In this document: one piece after another, positions 35,116 through 47,299 of the stretch
Layout of the letters: every line of letters begins with the position of its first letter
Position numbering within the stretch: the first letter of the stretch is position 1
Source: Trichobilharzia szidati
Taxonomy: Eukaryota; Platyhelminthes; Trematoda; Strigeidida; Schistosomatidae
Assembly (NCBI GenBank): GCA_944472155.2
Contig: OX235279.1
Location: 121,326,110-121,390,109 of the forward strand
Direction: 5' to 3'
Length of the DNA: 64,000 nucleotides
Program-made: the position numbers and the translations under genes
The notes under the pieces: model-generated
The model's input: only the letters and a program-made list of their open reading frames with translations
Told to the model about the DNA's origin: nothing
Databases searched by the model: none

Positions 35116-35861
35116 ACAGTGCCCAAGTTTTATACTTAGAGTCATATCATAACTTTCACATGTGCACATACTGACACTAAATTCGATTTTTAGCAGTAAT
35201 GTATTTGTGTTATGCCTTAACTACTATACGAACTTTGTCGGAAATTTCGTTTACTCTGCTAAAAGACTATTAAATGTTTTCCTGAAATTGACCGACAACT
35301 GAAGACCAATTCCGTATCTGCTGATTACACCTGAGGGGTGTTTTCATGAAGGTTGCTATAGAAACTGATTTTTTTGTAAACTTCAGTCGTTAACATCCCC
35401 AAAGTACTCATTTAGGTTTGGGGAAATGATACTTAAGCATGCCTTCCATCAGAGAGAAAAGAAGCTGGGCTTTGTGGACAAATTCTATTAAATTTTTCTA
35501 AACTTGATAACTTACTAGAAATATATTCTTTTGGTAATAAATATGAATAAAGGAGTTTCACGTTATCACCGTTTTGTACAGCAAAATCTTCATCTACCAC
35601 TGAACTTAAAAGGCGGGATTTCCGAAAACGGTCTTTATGCTGCCGAAGTTACTGCCAGCATATGATAATTGGTAATGAATTCAAGCCTTGTGTGCAACTA
35701 AACTTGAAAAGCTTTCTATTCTACATCATTCATCCTTTAATTCTACGACCGCTGTGTCACTTCTTATTAACTTGCGAGATGGAGTGGTTAAATGACTCAC
35801 CGTTTTATTTCGTCCCTTTTTTATATCTGTCTGTCATCTTTCCTGTCTGTATGTTGGTGGC

Positions 35862-36062
35862 CTAGCGGTAGAATGCTCGCTAACCACGCATGTCATTAGA
35901 GTTTCAATCCCCGGCCGATGCACTCCCTTACCTCGGTTATCCAGTAATAAGACTTGTAAAGATGGGAGGTTGGGCATCAAACTAGCAACCCTACTGCGCA
36001 AAAGAATAACCACTGCTACCGAATCTTCAAAGCTCTAAATTGCAGCAGTATGTTCCACTCGG
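35862..36062 (+). mobile_element. tRNA-headed SINE, diverged copy
   Basis: Plus-strand copy of the SINE at 51741-51965 and 52523-52766. The head reads TGGCCTAGCGG (A-box) and GTTTCAATCCC (decayed B-box), followed by the shared body (GGTTGGGCAT, CTAGCAACCC) and the end TATGTTCCACT. It directly follows the outer border of the right arm. Confidence 0.6.
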
Positions 36063-36254
36063 GAAGCAAAGAAATACAGAAAAATAATCTTTGCTTTGTG
36101 AAGGATTTCTCTGTACTTTTCATAGAGAAAGTTCATTTTTATCTGCTGTTAACATACAGAAGTTCTTTGTGAACAATTACGTTTGAATAGAAGTTTAGAA
36201 CCAGAGAAATTTCGTAGAATATAGTTCCACACTGGATAAATTTACTTGATATTA

Positions 36255-36990
36255 AATGCATTGATGAAGTATTAACAATTGGATGGCGTTTTGAGCACAG
36301 TTTATTGCTCATATACATATCATTGTATTCACACCGCCTCATAATTTGTTTTACTAATTTGTAGTTCTTAAAGCCTAAATTTACTTGAATCTCTTGATTT
36401 AAAACAGTTCATTTCATGGTAACTATCAGAAGTTCTGGCCATTCTATTCGAATGTATTTACAGGTTACCTGTTTATTAATAAGCTTGAAATTTTGAATGG
36501 TCAGATTCTGGTGCTACTTTGATACATACACTAAACTCAGCTTGACGATATCTATGGTTTGCAATGGATCTTTGCTGAACACTGAAGACTTCTTATTTAT
36601 ATTTACATAGGTGCGGAAATAATACTTTAGAACAGTGAAATCATTAAGAATTTGAGTAGTTTTCTATAAAAATTTGTTTGTTCGATATATCACACAGTGA
36701 AACCGTATTATTTACTGGATAACGTTTTGAACGCAATTTATTGTTCATGATCATGTCAGTTATAACTACAGTCATTGTAATAATTGTGAGGTCTCTTATG
36801 CAGGTCATAGTAGTTAATCGGGGTCAGTTAGATTATCGGAACATAGGCATTTTTTCTAGAGCTAGAATGGTTGGCCCTACCAAGTTGAATAACCTAGAAA
36901 AAATCCAGCTATTGCAATGCATTCACTTGTATTCAATCATACAATAAGGTCTGATAGAGTTAAAGGATTAAAAATAGTTTAGTTATTTGA
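36255..36990. mobile_element. Compound PLE remnant with inverted pieces
   Basis: Two minus-strand PLE tail pieces (36255-36360, hairpin 36293-36310; and 36680-36790, hairpin 36729-36746 with the CACTGTGTGATATATC box) lie next to a plus-strand endonuclease piece (36845-36990, RMVGPTKLNNLEK, compare RLVDPNKTRNLEN at 21160). The tail is thus inverted relative to the coding piece, a structure also seen in other PLE copies of this window. Confidence 0.6.
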
Positions 36991-39699
36991 AAAGAGAGGT
37001 CATTCACCTAATCTACGTCTTATTTACGATGAATCATTTGTGGAAACTGAATACCCGAACTCATATTTACTGCAGGCAAATATACCGGTAGATACATTGT
37101 GATACGTTGTGATCAAATACTTTTTTGTAGGTATTGGTAAATTCTTTTTTCAGAATTAATAGATCCTTGTACAACCAACTGGAAGGCTATAGAAGAACTA
37201 AGAAAAGTGAATCAGTAATAGGATAACTGGAGGACCAAAGATCAACATAATTACTCAGACAAATATGCGCTATGATCTCATAATAAAAAATAGATGAATA
37301 ACACTTTATATGTAATAAGCACTAGAACAACTTCGAGGCTAAATTAATTAATTAATTAACTTTATGAATTTTCAGCTGACAAGGAGACATGATGTTTCGT
37401 TAACATAACAGATAAACACCTCCGTATGATTACCACAAACAGTAAATAAGTTATATTGGTAATGTTGGCGAAAATAATGATACCCACCCACAATAACTTA
37501 ACAACATTACTGCTCAAAATGACCAGAAAAAGTAGTGACAATCAAAAGCATAAATACCTTACTCCAGAAATTATGTCATCTGTCATTAAGCCATGAACTT
37601 TCCCAACACATTTGGGTTGAAAAGGGTAAAACCTTAGTCAGAATAGTTTGATAGAAAGAAGAGAATACATGTCAGAGTTTACAAATTTCAGTAGTATGTG
37701 CAATTATCTCCACTAGGTTATATGCATTATTCTGAAAACACCTTCCAGCCTATCGGATTATACGCATTCATTAAGATAATGGCTTCAACTAGTGTCCTGA
37801 TTCAATCATTCTGGTTTCTGTTGTGCATTTCCATAAATCAAGGTGGTAACTGAGTAGGCACAACACTCCTTCCCACCAAATCTCTTTTTCATTACCAAGT
37901 TTAAACTTTGATTTAGTTCACTTTGATGGCTAATTCCCAAAAGAGACTGTTCCAAAGGCATGTGAATTTGGAAAGATTCTTCGGGCATCTTAAAACATTT
38001 CTGCCCGTCACTTCCAATTTCAGTTATACACTAATCCTTGATGCTGTATTTCTACAAGTGTTTATCCCATAAAAAATTGAAAATCAATATATCACTTAGT
38101 AATGATAGAAAAAATATTTAGCTCAGGTGGTCTCTAGGTATATGATCATCATCACTATAAAGAATTTTATATTTCCCAATGAATGAAAAACAAAACGATA
38201 TTTTTTTTACTGACGCTTCACCATTTAATTTTAATGCCATTATCATAGTCATATTAAACCAGAATTTACAATATCGTAGGTTACATACAGTAAATTAACC
38301 CTAGTTCTGCATGAGTTAATTCTGTGTTTTCAAATCAGTGAATCGGTAAAGATAACAAACCATGTGTAGCATGTTGGATTCGACAAAGGTATAAATTACA
38401 AAGACAATATGCGTTCGCGTGATCAAAATGCGCATCTCATTTGGGTTGATAATGTTATTACGATGGGCGTGAATCATAGTGTGGTGGTGTGGTACAGACA
38501 ATGTGTGCGAACAGAATGTTATGCTCACATATTCCCACAGTTCAATACTGCATACAATATATCTGTTTGAACATTCGATTTGATGTTAGACAGAATACAT
38601 TTGCCATGGTTACACACTGCATTAATAAAAGAATACTATGTATATTTGAACATTCTATTTCATGTTGTTTGATGTAAACCGAAATCACACGCTCACTGAT
38701 TGGTTAACGAATATAAACTGTAGATACATAAACAGCGGTTAGATAAATGAAAAATATACGTTGGCTCCCATGCCTTGCCTTCTGTTGTTACAATAGTATC
38801 GACTATTTTGGTTTCAACCTTTAAAAATTTATTTGCTTCATGAAAAGAAAATTATAAAATAATGTCGATAAAGAAAGGAAGACGAAATTTGCAGTATAAA
38901 ATGATATCATTCTATTTCACAGGTTCTCATCAGCTGCAGACTACCTGAAATTACAATGGTTATATAAATGATAATAACATATAAAATAATGGTAGTAAAA
39001 ATAATATTTGAACACTGTATTGCACTACCACTGCATTCTGAATAATTTATCAATAGCATTATGCAATGAAAAGGGGTTATTCATTCAGCAGTTATTTGGA
39101 AACAGTTTCAAGTGTTCAATGAGCTCAAAGTAACTCCGAAAGTTTTTATCATGGTCGATTTACCTTTAACCGGCTTTATTCCCGTGCTGTAAAATTATTC
39201 GACTCTTCTTGATATCTGCGAAAATCATGGCTTAAAAGCTTAATGTATAAGAACGCTATACATGAGAAGAGTACAGAGAGCAGAAAAAAAATAGAATTGA
39301 ATCTCTTCAGACTATATCGTGAAGCTTGCGTAGCTTACTTAATACGGATGGGGTCACAGTGATATTTGCGAACTCAGTACTCGACGAGAGACAGACATGA
39401 TCACTTAAAGAAAACAAGTGAACCGATTAAGAAATATTTTGTTTGAAAAGATTCAACGCAACATTTTCAAGATCAAACACCTAATTGAAGTAGTCGATTA
39501 CAGTACAATAAGTTAATACAATACAGAAGCTTATCTAAATATAGAAGTGGACATCGAATCTAGAAAGGAACACAGTTGGATTGTGTATGTTGTAGCGAAC
39601 AACCGTACACTATGAAGTAATAAAACGGTAGTTTTCAGTAATAACTGACACATGTGGAATATGTGATTACATCTGAGTAAATTCTCTTGCATAACGATC
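36991..39699. other. No gene recognised
   Basis: AT-rich stretch with short frames only. I see no exon, SINE or hairpin that I would defend. Confidence 0.35.
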
Positions 39700-40360
39700 A
39701 GCATAAATGGGAGGAATCTGAAAGAAACAACTTCTTTCACCTACCTGGGAAGCATCGTCTCAAATACAGGCCAACGGAACTGACGAGGATATCAAAGCAA
39801 GAATCGGAAAAGCAAGACAAGCTTTCACTACTCTCAAGTCTGTGTGGAGGTCAACAACACTCAGCATCAAAAATAAGATCCGGATTTTCAACTCCAATGT
39901 GAAGTCAGTGCTACTATACGGATCAGAGACGGCGCGTCATAAAGAGCATCTCAAACAAACTACAGACCTTCATTACAAGTTGTCTTCGCTCAATACTCAA
40001 GATCAGATGGCCTGTCAGAAAAGATCAGCAACAGGGATCTCTGGGAGTGAACCAACTAGGAACCGATTGTGAGACAAATAGGCAGGAAGAAATGGAGATG
40101 GATTGGCCATACTCTAAGGAAACCATCAAGTGACATCACTAGACAAGCCATTGCTTGAGTGGAACCCGAAAGGGAAGCGGCGAGTTGGTTGTCAGTGCAA
40201 GGGTGACTTGGAGGAGGTCATGTGAAGAGGAGATGAAAACGTGTGGGCAGACTTGGAGCCAGGTGGAGACTCTAGCAGAGAACAGAACGCAATGGAGACG
40301 CACAGCTGAAGCGCTATGTTCCTCTAGGAATTAAAGGAAACAATAATAATAATAATAAAT
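39700..40360 (+). mobile_element. RTE 3' half with terminal AAT repeat
   Basis: Encodes with several stops the post-RT region (FHLPGKHRLK frame and KSVLLYGSET, then [19 protein letters not shown]), followed by the 3' untranslated region ending CTATGTTCCTCTAGGAATTA and a short AATAAT repeat at 40345-40360, typical of RTE elements, which end in simple repeats. A dead copy. Confidence 0.75.
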
Positions 40361-41700
40361 TCTCTCGAAATAATTGAACAACTATTTGAGAAAATGGAAA
40401 TTATTCAAATTAGAATTCACATTTGCGTACACTGTAGATAGCCCTTCAGAATTTGCGACAATGTTCAGAAGGCTTGAGTTTCAAAGGAAAAATGATCATA
40501 CTGAGAAATTAAAAGTTCTAAAAAATTAAATATACATAATATCTTCAGATGAAAGATAAATCCAATAGTGAATATTTCCCTGACCCCTTTTAACTCAAAT
40601 CTAATTTTTAATATCTATCACCTCAAGATTTAAGGTAAGAAAACATAACAATGTAAAGCTATAATTTAAAAAAAAAGAAATAGCGTTATCCCTAAAAATG
40701 TTATTGATACAAAATAATGATAGTCCTACTCCTTCCTGTGATAGAAAATTCAACTCACATTTATGAGGTGTTTTTCCTCTTGAACAACTATGAGTTTTTT
40801 TATGACGCCCATAGCTAACGTACATCATTATTAATATAGGTATGTATACATCAGGTTAATTTCTCCTTTGATAAAAAAATATATTTAGTAATCCTATCTA
40901 CAATATTTATGATTAACTAGGTGAAGACAAGTTCGACTACATCTGTGTTCACAAATGATAGAAATAAAGTGCATACCAAAGGAAGAAGAGCAAAGGAATG
41001 ATAGCGAGTTAAAAAAAAAAGTGAATATATGCTAAAATCATAAACACAGTACACACATCAGAAAACAGAGTTTAAGCAGAAGTGAAGTGAAATCACTGGT
41101 GATATCCATCTTATAATTTGGAGAATATATGTACTTTTATTATTGTTAAACGGTATCCATTTAAAAGTAATATATTAGTTGAGAATTCGTTTTTTATAAA
41201 ATGGTAGTGAAAGCATTCACAATTTACCTAGCACTGATAGCATCTGATTATTCAGCATGATTTAAAGCATTTTAGAAAGGAAAAATATTTATCAACGTGA
41301 ATGGAGACTTCTATTGAAAAAACGTGAGTATTTTTTAAACATTAGAGCCACTGACCTGGTGCCGGTTTTATCTTTTTCCACACACACACACAATGTGAGA
41401 CAGAATATATCAGATAGTCTGAATAATGAAAGAGCACACGATTTTAGGCTAGATTGTTTTGTTTAAACCATTAGAATTTTCGAAATTTAAATGTCCATAC
41501 TCATCACAGTAGCACATGAAATTCTAATAGCTTTCGAAATACTACTTGAACTACCCGAGAAATATTCCATTACAGGCCAAGTGAACAAGTACATAACTTA
41601 AACAACTATGCCTAAAGATTAAATAAAATTCAGATGTAATTCTAATAATTTTAGGGATCATCAAAATTCTGATAGGTTATATGAATGACAGCCAAACTGG
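40361..41700. other. No gene recognised; CA microsatellite
   Basis: AT-rich; a CA microsatellite at about 41382-41396. Nothing else identified. Confidence 0.35.
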
Positions 41701-41729
41701 GAATAGACTAAACACATGAAGATAACTGA

Positions 41730-42440
41730 TCTTTGAAGGAGAGGTGAAATGAATCAGAATGGAAAACCATTTGCAGACTTTTGTAACTTTAGTGATTTGG
41801 TGATCGGAGGCTTTTTGAAACAGTACAAACATATCCCAGGGCAACTCAGGTTTCACCAGATGGACACACTAAGCACTATATAGACCTCATCTCAATTTCA
41901 AGAAAGTAGCGACAAAGCTTACTGAACAAAAGATTGAGAAAATAAGCAGATATAGGTCCAGATCACAATCTAAAGCAAGGAACCTTCAGTATCGCTTTGG
42001 AAATCCTCATAGAAGCTGGAGATAGACATTAAAAAGGGAGTAAAGAAGAGTATAAGGTAAAGCGAAAGACGCGTTTTAGATACACTGGAAAATAAAGGAG
42101 AACAGGCGGCAAATAAGAGACTTCACAACATTACGCCGAATTACTAGATCGTTACCTGAGAGGAGATCAACTCAGACGAAACTAGTCAAAGATAGTGGAG
42201 GGAGGCGAATTGATTATGGAAGGAGCGGGAGAGAGGAAACATTGATCTGATCAGCTGAAAGAACTCCTGAGTCGACTGGCATATTCGATTCATCGAGAAA
42301 TACCACCGAGAGATGAAGGACTAACAATGGACACCGACCATCAGACAAAAGCCACAGGCATGTGGGCCATGTCGTTGAAAACCAAGAAAGCTGCAGGACC
42401 ATACAGAATCCTTCCGGAAATGAGATAGTGAGATTTGGTC
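41730..42440 (+). mobile_element. RTE fragment (endonuclease end and linker)
   Basis: 41755-41880 reads KPFADFCNFSDLVIGG and KHIPGQLRFHQMD, the end of the RTE endonuclease domain. 42050-42345 is almost identical to the RTE fragment in both thioredoxin introns. The block then departs from the arm sequence and continues as RTE (MWAMSLKTKKAAGPYRILP, the start of the RT). Decayed. Confidence 0.7.
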
Positions 42441-43850
42441 GAAAGCCCTCAAATGAAACTCTGTCTCCACTATCGCAGAATGTTTGGAAGAGAGAGGGAT
42501 TGCCTGTCTACTGACTGGCAAAGAAGCTAGCTTTTCAAACTGCCATGAGAGATAACCTAACCCCACGTACTGTTTTATGCTGCTGTTCACCCTGAAGAAA
42601 ATTCTACTGCGTATCATCCTGGTATCTTTTTGTGTCTAGCTGAAGGCTGGGTTATCTTTCCCGACATGAGGCCGACATCCCCACACCCAACCTACTCTCT
42701 TCCTCTGAGCCTAGAAACGGCTTGTAAGCAACGAGACTCCACTCAGAAATACTACTGCGTAATAAATGACAAGAATTACGAATGGTTAAGTAAAAGAAAA
42801 ATATCAACAAGCACCTAAATGTGATGAAAGATGTATTTTAAAATGGTTTGTGTAAATTGAGCGATGGAAATAATTTTTCCGAAAGTTCTTAGAACCTCTG
42901 ATAAGTCCAAAGGAATTTTACGAAAAACAAGAATAACGAATTAATTGGAAAATCTTACGTTCCTTATCCTTTATTTTATGAAAGAATAAATATTTAATGA
43001 AAGTTAGAGTTACTTTGTGGTACGTGGTCGAAATCCTATTTTTCCAGTCACTCAATTGGTCACCGTCTCAATGTTTATATATAAATCGTAATCGAGAGTT
43101 TTCAACATCAAACCGGCAAAATCTTTCATCTTTTAACATGGCAGGCATTCTTCCACATTGTCGTCCTCCATTGTGAGGAAATCAGGCCGATGCAGCTTAA
43201 CTGTTTTCATCCAGTCGAAGGAAAAAGCTAATTTGAAAGCACGTTCCCATCAATAATATAAACAAACGAAGCAAATAAAAGGCTTGCGATGCTAGACTCA
43301 TTCACTCGTCCATGAACTTCAAGGAAAGTTAAAACTCAGAACTAGTGTAAATTATTAGGCCTTTTCCAAAATAGCCCAGATACATGAAGAAGAAATCTAT
43401 AATTACAGTGCATTGATGTATTTGAAAACTGTAATGAGAAGGGAAAAAGTAAAATTATTGAGAGGTAAATCCCACTTAAAAGTGGTTTACGGGAGGCTCA
43501 TAAGGTTACTGTTGGAATTAAATTGAAGTGCAGTGTAAATAATTAATTAGTTCTTTAAAACTGAGTAATGAATCCAGTTAATTCTGTTTCTTGAATTGTT
43601 GTTTTCCACAAAAAGCACTCTGAATTTATACAATTTTAATTAGTTGTCAAACTACTTTTCAAAAATAAGTAGCATCAAAAATATAAACTAATTTTCAAAA
43701 TTCGATCGGCTGGTACTCACCAATCGTATGATTGGTCACTAATCGTACATTCTCTCTTCGTCTTATTTATGTTCTCAAGTTCTGTCCACCTTAAGGACTG
43801 AGAATTACTTAAAGGAAATCATCACACTTCATCTACAAAGGTAGAGTCCA
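42441..43850. other. No gene recognised
   Basis: Short frames only, no repeat boundary that I can place. Confidence 0.3.
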
Positions 43851-45640
43851 GTGAAACCAGTCTATCAATGAAAAGACCAACACAGGAGAAAACTACAAGA
43901 AAACTACCCGATTAACGAAGAGGAGGAACAAATAAAACAATGGGCTGATCACTTCAAAGAACTCATGAATCTGCCATCACCTGCAACTCGCCCAGAAATA
44001 CCACCAGCAGCACGCACAGAACTGCCTGCTAGTAGACATCAATCCTCCAACGAAATCAGAAATCAAAAATATGATAAAGCTACTGAAATCCAGGAAGGTG
44101 GCAGGACCAAAGGGAATTTCCACCGAAGCACTAGAAACAGACCCAGGGACTGCCGTAGTTGTGCTCACGCAATTACTTCAAAAAGTTTGGAAAGGAGGGA
44201 AGGTGCCTACCGAATGAAAGAAAGGCCAAATTTTCAAACGACCAAAGAAGGGAGACTTACGCCTCTGCAAGAACAGAATTATTCTCTTATCCACACCAAG
44301 TTAAAATATTAAGTCACGTCATCTTGGAGAGGACGAAAGATGCACTGGATACGGAACTCTGCCCGACTGGAACAGGCTGGATTAGCGAAAGCAAATCATG
44401 TGCTTATCAAATTGCAACTCTACACATCATCATCGAACAGACCATGAGATGATAGGAGTAAGACAAGGCTGCCTGCCTATTAACACCCACGATGATATTC
44501 TTAATTGTGGTGGACTGGATTATGCGTCAGACTGTGTGTGCTTAGGAGCGAGGAGACAGGAATACGCTGGACGACCGATAAGGAGACTCTAGAAGATCTG
44601 GATTTCGCGCATGGATGATTTATGTCTAATATCACATGAATTCGAAGAATTGCAGGCGAAAACCAACAAACTGGCAGAAGAGGCAACGAAGACAGGACTC
44701 TAGGTGAACACAGAGAAGACGGAGGTGATGAAGATAACCAACGAACTTCAACAACAGCAACAACAACAAGCAGCACCAATCACCATCAGAGGGAGAGATT
44801 TAACAGAGGTTACTTCCTGCCTTCACTTATCTAGGAAGAATGGTTTCAACCACATGCAGGTGGACAGCACGAATGAAGATGCCAAATCTGATCAAAATCG
44901 GAAAGGCAACCAACGCCTTCCATTTTAGTTTGTTTATTAAATATATCACACGGTGAGACAGCACAGTCTACGAGCCCCAGTTCCGACAGACAAAGTTAGA
45001 AGCAGAATAGAAAGTCTATCCAGTAAATAATACTGTCTCACTGTGTGATATATCTAATAAACAAACTAATATGAAATTACTTACTAACACAGTGGCAAAG
45101 TTTTACAAATATATTAGGATATGCCTTCATCAACCTGAAAGCAGTTTGGAAAACTTCTGCAGTCCGCTTCAGGAACAAGGTTCGGATTTTCAACATAAAT
45201 GTGAAGTCAGTCAGTTCTTTTATACAGGTCAGAAAATTGGTGCGCAAGTCATGGAAAGCATTTCCAACAGGTTGAAGACCCTTATCAACGGCTGCCCTTG
45301 CACCACATTGAAGATCAAACGGCCGTAAAGAATAAGTAACAAGAAAAGCTGGGATTAGACTGACCAAGGGTCTATCGCTCAACAAATATGGAGAAGAAAA
45401 TGGAGGTGGATTGGAAATACGTTGAGAAGGCCGTTGAATGACTGCGCGCAAGGTGCTAGAGTGGAATTCCAACGGGAAACGATGAGTAGATGGACAAAGG
45501 GTGACATGGAGGAGATCGTGCAAGGAGGGGATGAGAGATTATTGGCAATCGTGGGCCCAGCTATAGAGGACAGCATAAAAAGGAACAAAGTGGGGCTGTG
45601 TTGCTGAAGCCCTATTTTGTACTAGGAACCAAAGGCAACA
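43850..45640 (+). mobile_element. RTE copy, decayed, with an internal PLE scrap
   Basis: 43930-44030 encodes the linker (QWADHFKELMNLPSPATRP), 44090-44460 the RT N-terminal region (AGPKGISTEALETDPGTAVV in broken frame, KGDLRLCKN, QIATLHIIIEQT), 44590-44620 the FADD-region equivalent (EDLDFA), 44704-44850 KTEVMKITNELQQ with a glutamine run from a CAA/CAG microsatellite, and 45080-45600 the C-terminal part (KWRWIGNTLRR type). The PLE piece at 44930-45080 interrupts it. Dead copy. Confidence 0.75.
44930..45080. mobile_element. PLE tail scrap, inverted plus direct
   Basis: 44930-44965 reads GTTTGTTTATTAAATATATC, the reverse complement of the PLE end, while 45015-45075 carries the same end in plus orientation (CCAGTAAATAATACTG, CTGTGTGATATATCTAATAA). 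The two lie about 60 bases apart inside the RTE copy. Confidence 0.65.
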
Positions 45641-45829
45641 GTACAATAGAATCTAAAACATAATTTAGAAAATCGGCTACACCGCTCACGAAATAACTAA
45701 ATCGTAGTGGTTGGGTCAAGGAAGGTTCACCAGAGATTTACTTCAGTCAAATGAACAGTAAAAAATACAAATTTTAGGTAAAGCCAAACATACAATCTCC
45801 TTTGATAGTTCCTGTTACTGAGAAGCTTG

Positions 45830-47245
45830 TGGAATAACGCTTTAGTTATTTTATCTACCGGCGAACGTTTCGAGGATACATGAGGTGGATTCTACACACT
45901 TTCAACAATAAATTTTCATGCTATAATGTAGTGGCAGTTACTGTCGGCCTTAATAAGAACTGATTTATGAGCATAACAATTAGGATACAATTTCATTTCA
46001 AACAAATATCAAGAGGTGTATGTGTTCTCTTGTGTGATTAATTAAAACAAAAATCTCATTTCATCGTCCTTACCAAAATTCAGAATTCATCACAATATAC
46101 TTTCCCGTTGAACGCTGTTCATGTTTCAAATTGTTTAGCAACGATCAAACAACGCCAGGAGTTCCTTATTTCTATCGAATTTGTTCTTCGGTTTACTAAT
46201 CTCCTTTTTTATTTGGACTTTCAATCTGACCTACGTCTATTCTGCCACCCCCTAACGCTTTATTATTTTCATATTTATATTCCTATAAGAAGCATGTGTG
46301 TGATCAGACTGTTCGAATTTTTTGCGCAAATACATTACACGATTCAGATAAATTAAGTCTTCTGATTGTTTTGTCAGGAATATCTATAATAATAATGGTT
46401 TTCAAGTAAAAGATATTACCATGATAGTTTCAAAAAGATCCCTTTTCCTTCTATACACACAGACTGGGCTTGAACATCCCAATTACACAAGTATTTTTCT
46501 CATTTTTTCTTCTGCTGACAATAGTAAATGACCTGACAGCGTCGATACCACCTCCGTAGTCTATAAGAAACTTTGTTATCTGACTTTTCTGCAACTCAAC
46601 ATCAACTGTTTCCAACCATTTGGGCAACTACTCAATCATCTGAGTTGATAATTCCCCTTCCGTGCGACGTATATATTTGTTTCCACAGTTAGAAGTCACG
46701 AATACTGGCAATCGGTCTATCCCAGATTGATGAAGCACTCGCTTAATATTGTTATATTATTAGCTTTGCAGCATAATAAGTTATTTTATAGCTTTATAAA
46801 AACATAGTTTAACTACTTCTAGAACATCATCCCCTTGAAATGGCACTGACATTTACAGCTTTCTTTGAAATGGTTTGGATATGTTTAGTGGCTCTTATTT
46901 CTTTAGAATGCCTACGGATAAACCTCTCAAGATATCTGTTCTCAGATTAAATACTACATCGTGTCTTTTAATATTCGACTGATCTGTCAGAATAAACTTC
47001 CCGTGCTCTGCTGAACAGTGTTCTTAGTATGTCCCTTTTATGTTGGATGAGAACACAGCTTGTGCAATGAGTCATTTCAGCAGAGCAGCATCTAGGGATC
47101 TAATGGTATCACATTTCTCGTGTTATGTTCTGAAGTTAAGATTAGGATGGCATGAGTTGAACTTCACCAGTAAATTTTCCGCCTCCGATTTACTTTCACA
47201 GATACTAAAAATGTCATTTACATACATCTGATATGATTCCATCTC
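45830..47245 (-). mobile_element. Decayed PLE on the minus strand
   Basis: On the minus strand, 47245-47080 reads QMYVNDIFSICESKSEAENL and FNSCHPNLNF, a PLE RT catalytic box in which YVDD has become YVND. 46740-46560 reads SNCGNKYIRR and LSTQM, then LPKWLE, the GIY-YIG endonuclease region. A likely 3' tail lies near 45830-45900, with TCGAAACGTTCGCCGG on the minus strand. Many stops; family like the copy at 1-565 (CHPNL, LPKWLE style). Confidence 0.6.
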
Positions 47246-47299
47246 CTATATATTCTGTCACAAAATGTCAGCCCCTAGGCCTGATAAGTGCAAGTCTGA

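Larger units (their letters stand above)
30712..35768 (+). repeat. Right arm of the large inverted duplication (contains thioredoxin copy 2)
   Basis: Mirror image of 7275-12316. It holds thioredoxin copy 2 (30760-32865), the RTE fragment (31535-31865), and the PLE tail (34850-35115). The inner border is about 45 bp upstream of the thioredoxin splice acceptor; the outer border lies in unremarkable sequence about 2.9 kb beyond the gene. Differences between the arms are scattered single bases and small indels (for example TTCTTC repeat length and a few bases in the PLE tail). Confidence 0.9.

Noticed and set aside
46108..46356. 82-codon plus-strand frame
   Set aside because: It lies between the tail and nuclease region of a decayed minus-strand PLE and has no features.
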